This document shows, piece after piece, positions 62,507 to 64,000 of a stretch of 64,000 bases of DNA. The stretch is taken from contig NZ_CP094516.1 in the NCBI RefSeq assembly GCF_029909975.1, forward strand, positions 7,294,501 to 7,358,500, written 5' to 3'. A program made the translations under genes and the position numbers. Source of the stretch: Bradyrhizobium sp. ISRA430. Its GTDB lineage: Bacteria > Pseudomonadota > Alphaproteobacteria > Rhizobiales > Xanthobacteraceae. Each line of letters starts with the position of its first letter. Within the stretch, counting starts at the first letter, position 1. The notes under the pieces were generated by a model, which was not told the DNA's origin, ran no database searches, and worked only from the letters and a program-made list of their open reading frames with translations.

Positions 62507-63130
62507 TCACCCCTGCCTCCCTCCCTGAATGACCGTGAACTTCCGGCGACGATCTGGCGGCGTCTTAGTGGGCAGTGCAGGCGCCACGGAGAGTGCGGCG
62601 TCAACAAGCTGGTCAACGCTCCATGCCTTGTCAGCCACGCCTAGCGCCTTAACTGGCGTCGTGCGCAGGGCCTCATGGACGCGGCACAGATTGTAGTGCG
62701 CGACGTACAGCGCGACCGCCGCAACGTGGTTGTCCAGCTTCTTGCTAAAGCCGTTGGTGAGGCGGGTGAACCGGCGCGAAGCCATGCGCAGCGAAAGGTT
62801 CTGACGCTCAACATAGCTGGCTGAAACGTACTGATCGGGATTGCCAGATATTACGTCACGGCTTACCACTACTACGGCGGCGGGCGAGTAGCGGCCCTGC
62901 GCTTCCTTCACCAGATGCGTTACCGAGTAGGTCTTTACGATCACGCCATGAGAGGCGTCCGGGCCGAAGGCATTGCGGATCGCTCCGTGGTAGGGATGGA
63001 AGCCGTCCGTTGAAATCTCAGGCTGGCCGATGACGCGGCTGCGGACGTCATGCAGGAAGTCCATGGTGCTTTCGGCGTTACGTTCGCCTTTGACGTTGAT
63101 CTCGTGGCTGCACGTTCTTTTGCTTCTTGT
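62507..63130 (-). pseudogene. IS1-like transposase, 5'-truncated
   Basis: The readable part is ESTMDFLHDVRSRVIGQPEI, STDGFHPYHGAIRNAFG (first visible catalytic Asp), YVSASYVERQNLSLRMASRR and FTRLTNGFSKKLDNHVAAVA with the Glu of YVERQN, then HYNLCRVHEALRTTPVKALG. This matches the C-terminal two thirds of an IS1-like DDE transposase. Upstream, KKQKNVQPRD continues in another frame for a short distance, and the zinc-ribbon/HTH N-terminus is missing. The element separates the methyltransferase from the Wadjet gene. Confidence 0.75.
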
Positions 63131-63394
63131 CAACGAAGCAAAGGCGCTGCGGAACGCGATCGACGAGCCCTTGAGGAACAACAGGGAGACCAATACGCCA
63201 ACTGGTAATGGCGAGAGCTACACCTCGACAGCAACGCTTTGCCAAGCTATAACGAACATACAGTGAACGAGTCCTTCCAGTTGCAGCAGCCTTGCGATAC
63301 ATCTCGACTGAGGTATGCCCACGGCAGATTCTGAGTGTAGGGGCGGCAAGCTGCATCCCTTTTTGGATGATGCCGATTCAGGGAGTGATAGCGA

Positions 63395-64000
63395 TTGTCC
63401 TTGTTCCGCCATTTGCATGACGACGCGTTTTTGGCCTTCTCGCGCGATCACAAGCACCTGTACGCGGCCTGTCTGCTCGACCTCCATGAACGCTTCTTTT
63501 CAGGCGCGCCGTCGTTTCCGACCCCTCAGCAGGTCGTCCATGCCATCTACGACGTCATGCGCGCCAACCCCGCCCTCTGGAATGAAGGCGATGATTTCGG
63601 CAGCCTGCCGGAAATGATCTCCGCGGGACGCCGCCGGATCCGGAAGGCCGACGTCGCGCTCGCTTCCGAGAAGGGCGACAAGGCGCTCGGTCTTGCCCGA
63701 CAACTGTACGCCCGGCTGCTCGCCTGGGGATGGCTTGAAGAGGAGGAATACGGGCTTCGCGTTACCGTGGACATGGCTATGGGACCGCTGCTCGTGATCC
63801 AGCGGCTCGCGAGCCTCAACAAGGATCTGTCGCAGCGATTCGGCGGCTTGATCGTACAAATCCGCCTCAACCTGGAGGCCGTCGAAAAACTGAGGCCCGA
63901 GATCACCGACCGCAAGCAGCGCGAAGCCGCGCTCGCCGTCCGCGAGGCGCGCAATCAGGCCGACCAGTTCACCAAGAGCCTGCGGGCCATTCTGGCCGAC
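63395..64000 (+). CDS. jetA: Wadjet defence protein JetA, 3' end outside window
   Basis: The frame is open to the right edge (202 codons visible). It starts with TTG at 63395, ten bases after GGGAG; a stop lies just upstream in frame and there is no ATG to use. The protein begins SLFRHLHDDAFLAFSRDHKH and continues YAACLLDLHERFFSGAPSFP, LYARLLAWGWLEEEEYGLRV, TVDMAMGPLLVIQRLASLNK and ALAVREARNQADQFTKSLRA. This matches the JetA family, the kleisin-like subunit of the Wadjet SMC complex that recognises and cleaves circular plasmids with JetB, JetC and JetD. Those partners should lie beyond the window. Assignment is from memory of the family pattern. Confidence 0.75.
   Translation, partial: MSLFRHLHDDAFLAFSRDHKHLYAACLLDLHERFFSGAPSFPTPQQVVHAIYDVMRANPALWNEGDDFGSLPEMISAGRRRIRKADVALASEKGDKALGLARQLYARLLAWGWLEEEEYGLRVTVDMAMGPLLVIQRLASLNKDLSQRFGGLIVQIRLNLEAVEKLRPEITDRKQREAALAVREARNQADQFTKSLRAILAD

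Noticed and set aside
1..64000. CRISPR array, tRNA, rRNA or attachment site
   Set aside because: I looked for regularly spaced direct repeats, tRNA-like cloverleaf blocks and conserved rRNA segments and saw none. A covariance-model search would be needed to exclude degenerate tRNA ends.

Overview
The window reads like part of a rhizobial symbiosis or genomic island, most likely from Bradyrhizobium or a close relative. The evidence is a NifA/sigma-54 promoter signature, a tts-box-like element (the site bound by TtsI, the rhizobial type III secretion activator), remnants of biotin and Calvin-cycle operons of rhizobial type, many unrelated insertion sequences, and a very high load of frameshifted or truncated genes. 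The genus is inferred from gene content; no rRNA or tRNA gene was seen.

Layout. 1-5.1 kb: insertion-sequence graveyard (IS110, IS4, and an IS3-family element whose orfB is split by a reversed cbbX-rpe fragment), then a scrap of group II intron reverse transcriptase. 5.1-10.4 kb: gene-poor DNA holding a NifA/sigma-54 promoter, a small ACT-domain gene and a catalytically degenerate PEP-mutase-like gene. 10.5-18.9 kb: a GC-rich catabolic cluster (IclR regulator, CitE-like lyase, MaoC hydratase and family III CoA-transferase, divergent from a TRAP transporter, acyl-CoA dehydrogenase and acyl-CoA synthetase). At least four of its nine genes carry frameshifts. 18.9-20.5 kb: IS481 element abutting an IS630 remnant.

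20.7-38.1 kb is the most interesting stretch. It holds an M20 amidohydrolase, CDP-alcohol phosphatidyltransferase, formyltransferase-like protein, asparagine-synthase-like amidotransferase, a complete five-gene dipeptide-type ABC importer with a papain/C39-like peptidase, an alkaline-phosphatase-superfamily phosphodiesterase with a GntR/HutC regulator, a nucleotidyltransferase of the phosphocholine/2-aminoethylphosphonate cytidylyltransferase type, and a PEP mutase. PEP mutase is the committing enzyme of phosphonate biosynthesis. With the cytidylyltransferase and CDP-alcohol transferase it suggests production of a nucleotidyl-activated phosphonate that is attached to a lipid or other alcohol, with dedicated uptake and phosphodiester cleavage next door.

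38-46 kb: LuxR fragment, a conserved small protein, a trehalose-6-phosphate synthase with long extra ends behind a tts-box-like element (candidate type III effector), and a frameshifted S9 prolyl oligopeptidase. 46.6-53.6 kb: cold-shock protein followed by housekeeping debris (Fic, antitoxin, DUF2285-like, FlbD receiver, bioA/bioF) with bioD and a NYN-domain protein intact. 53.9-56.4 kb: PAS-GGDEF-EAL protein. 56.8-64 kb: defence-type island with a four-gene unit (antitoxin, PIN toxin, unknown protein, secreted S1/P1 nuclease), broken HipBA with twin operators, a DNA methyltransferase, an IS1-like remnant, and the start of a Wadjet JetA gene running off the right edge.
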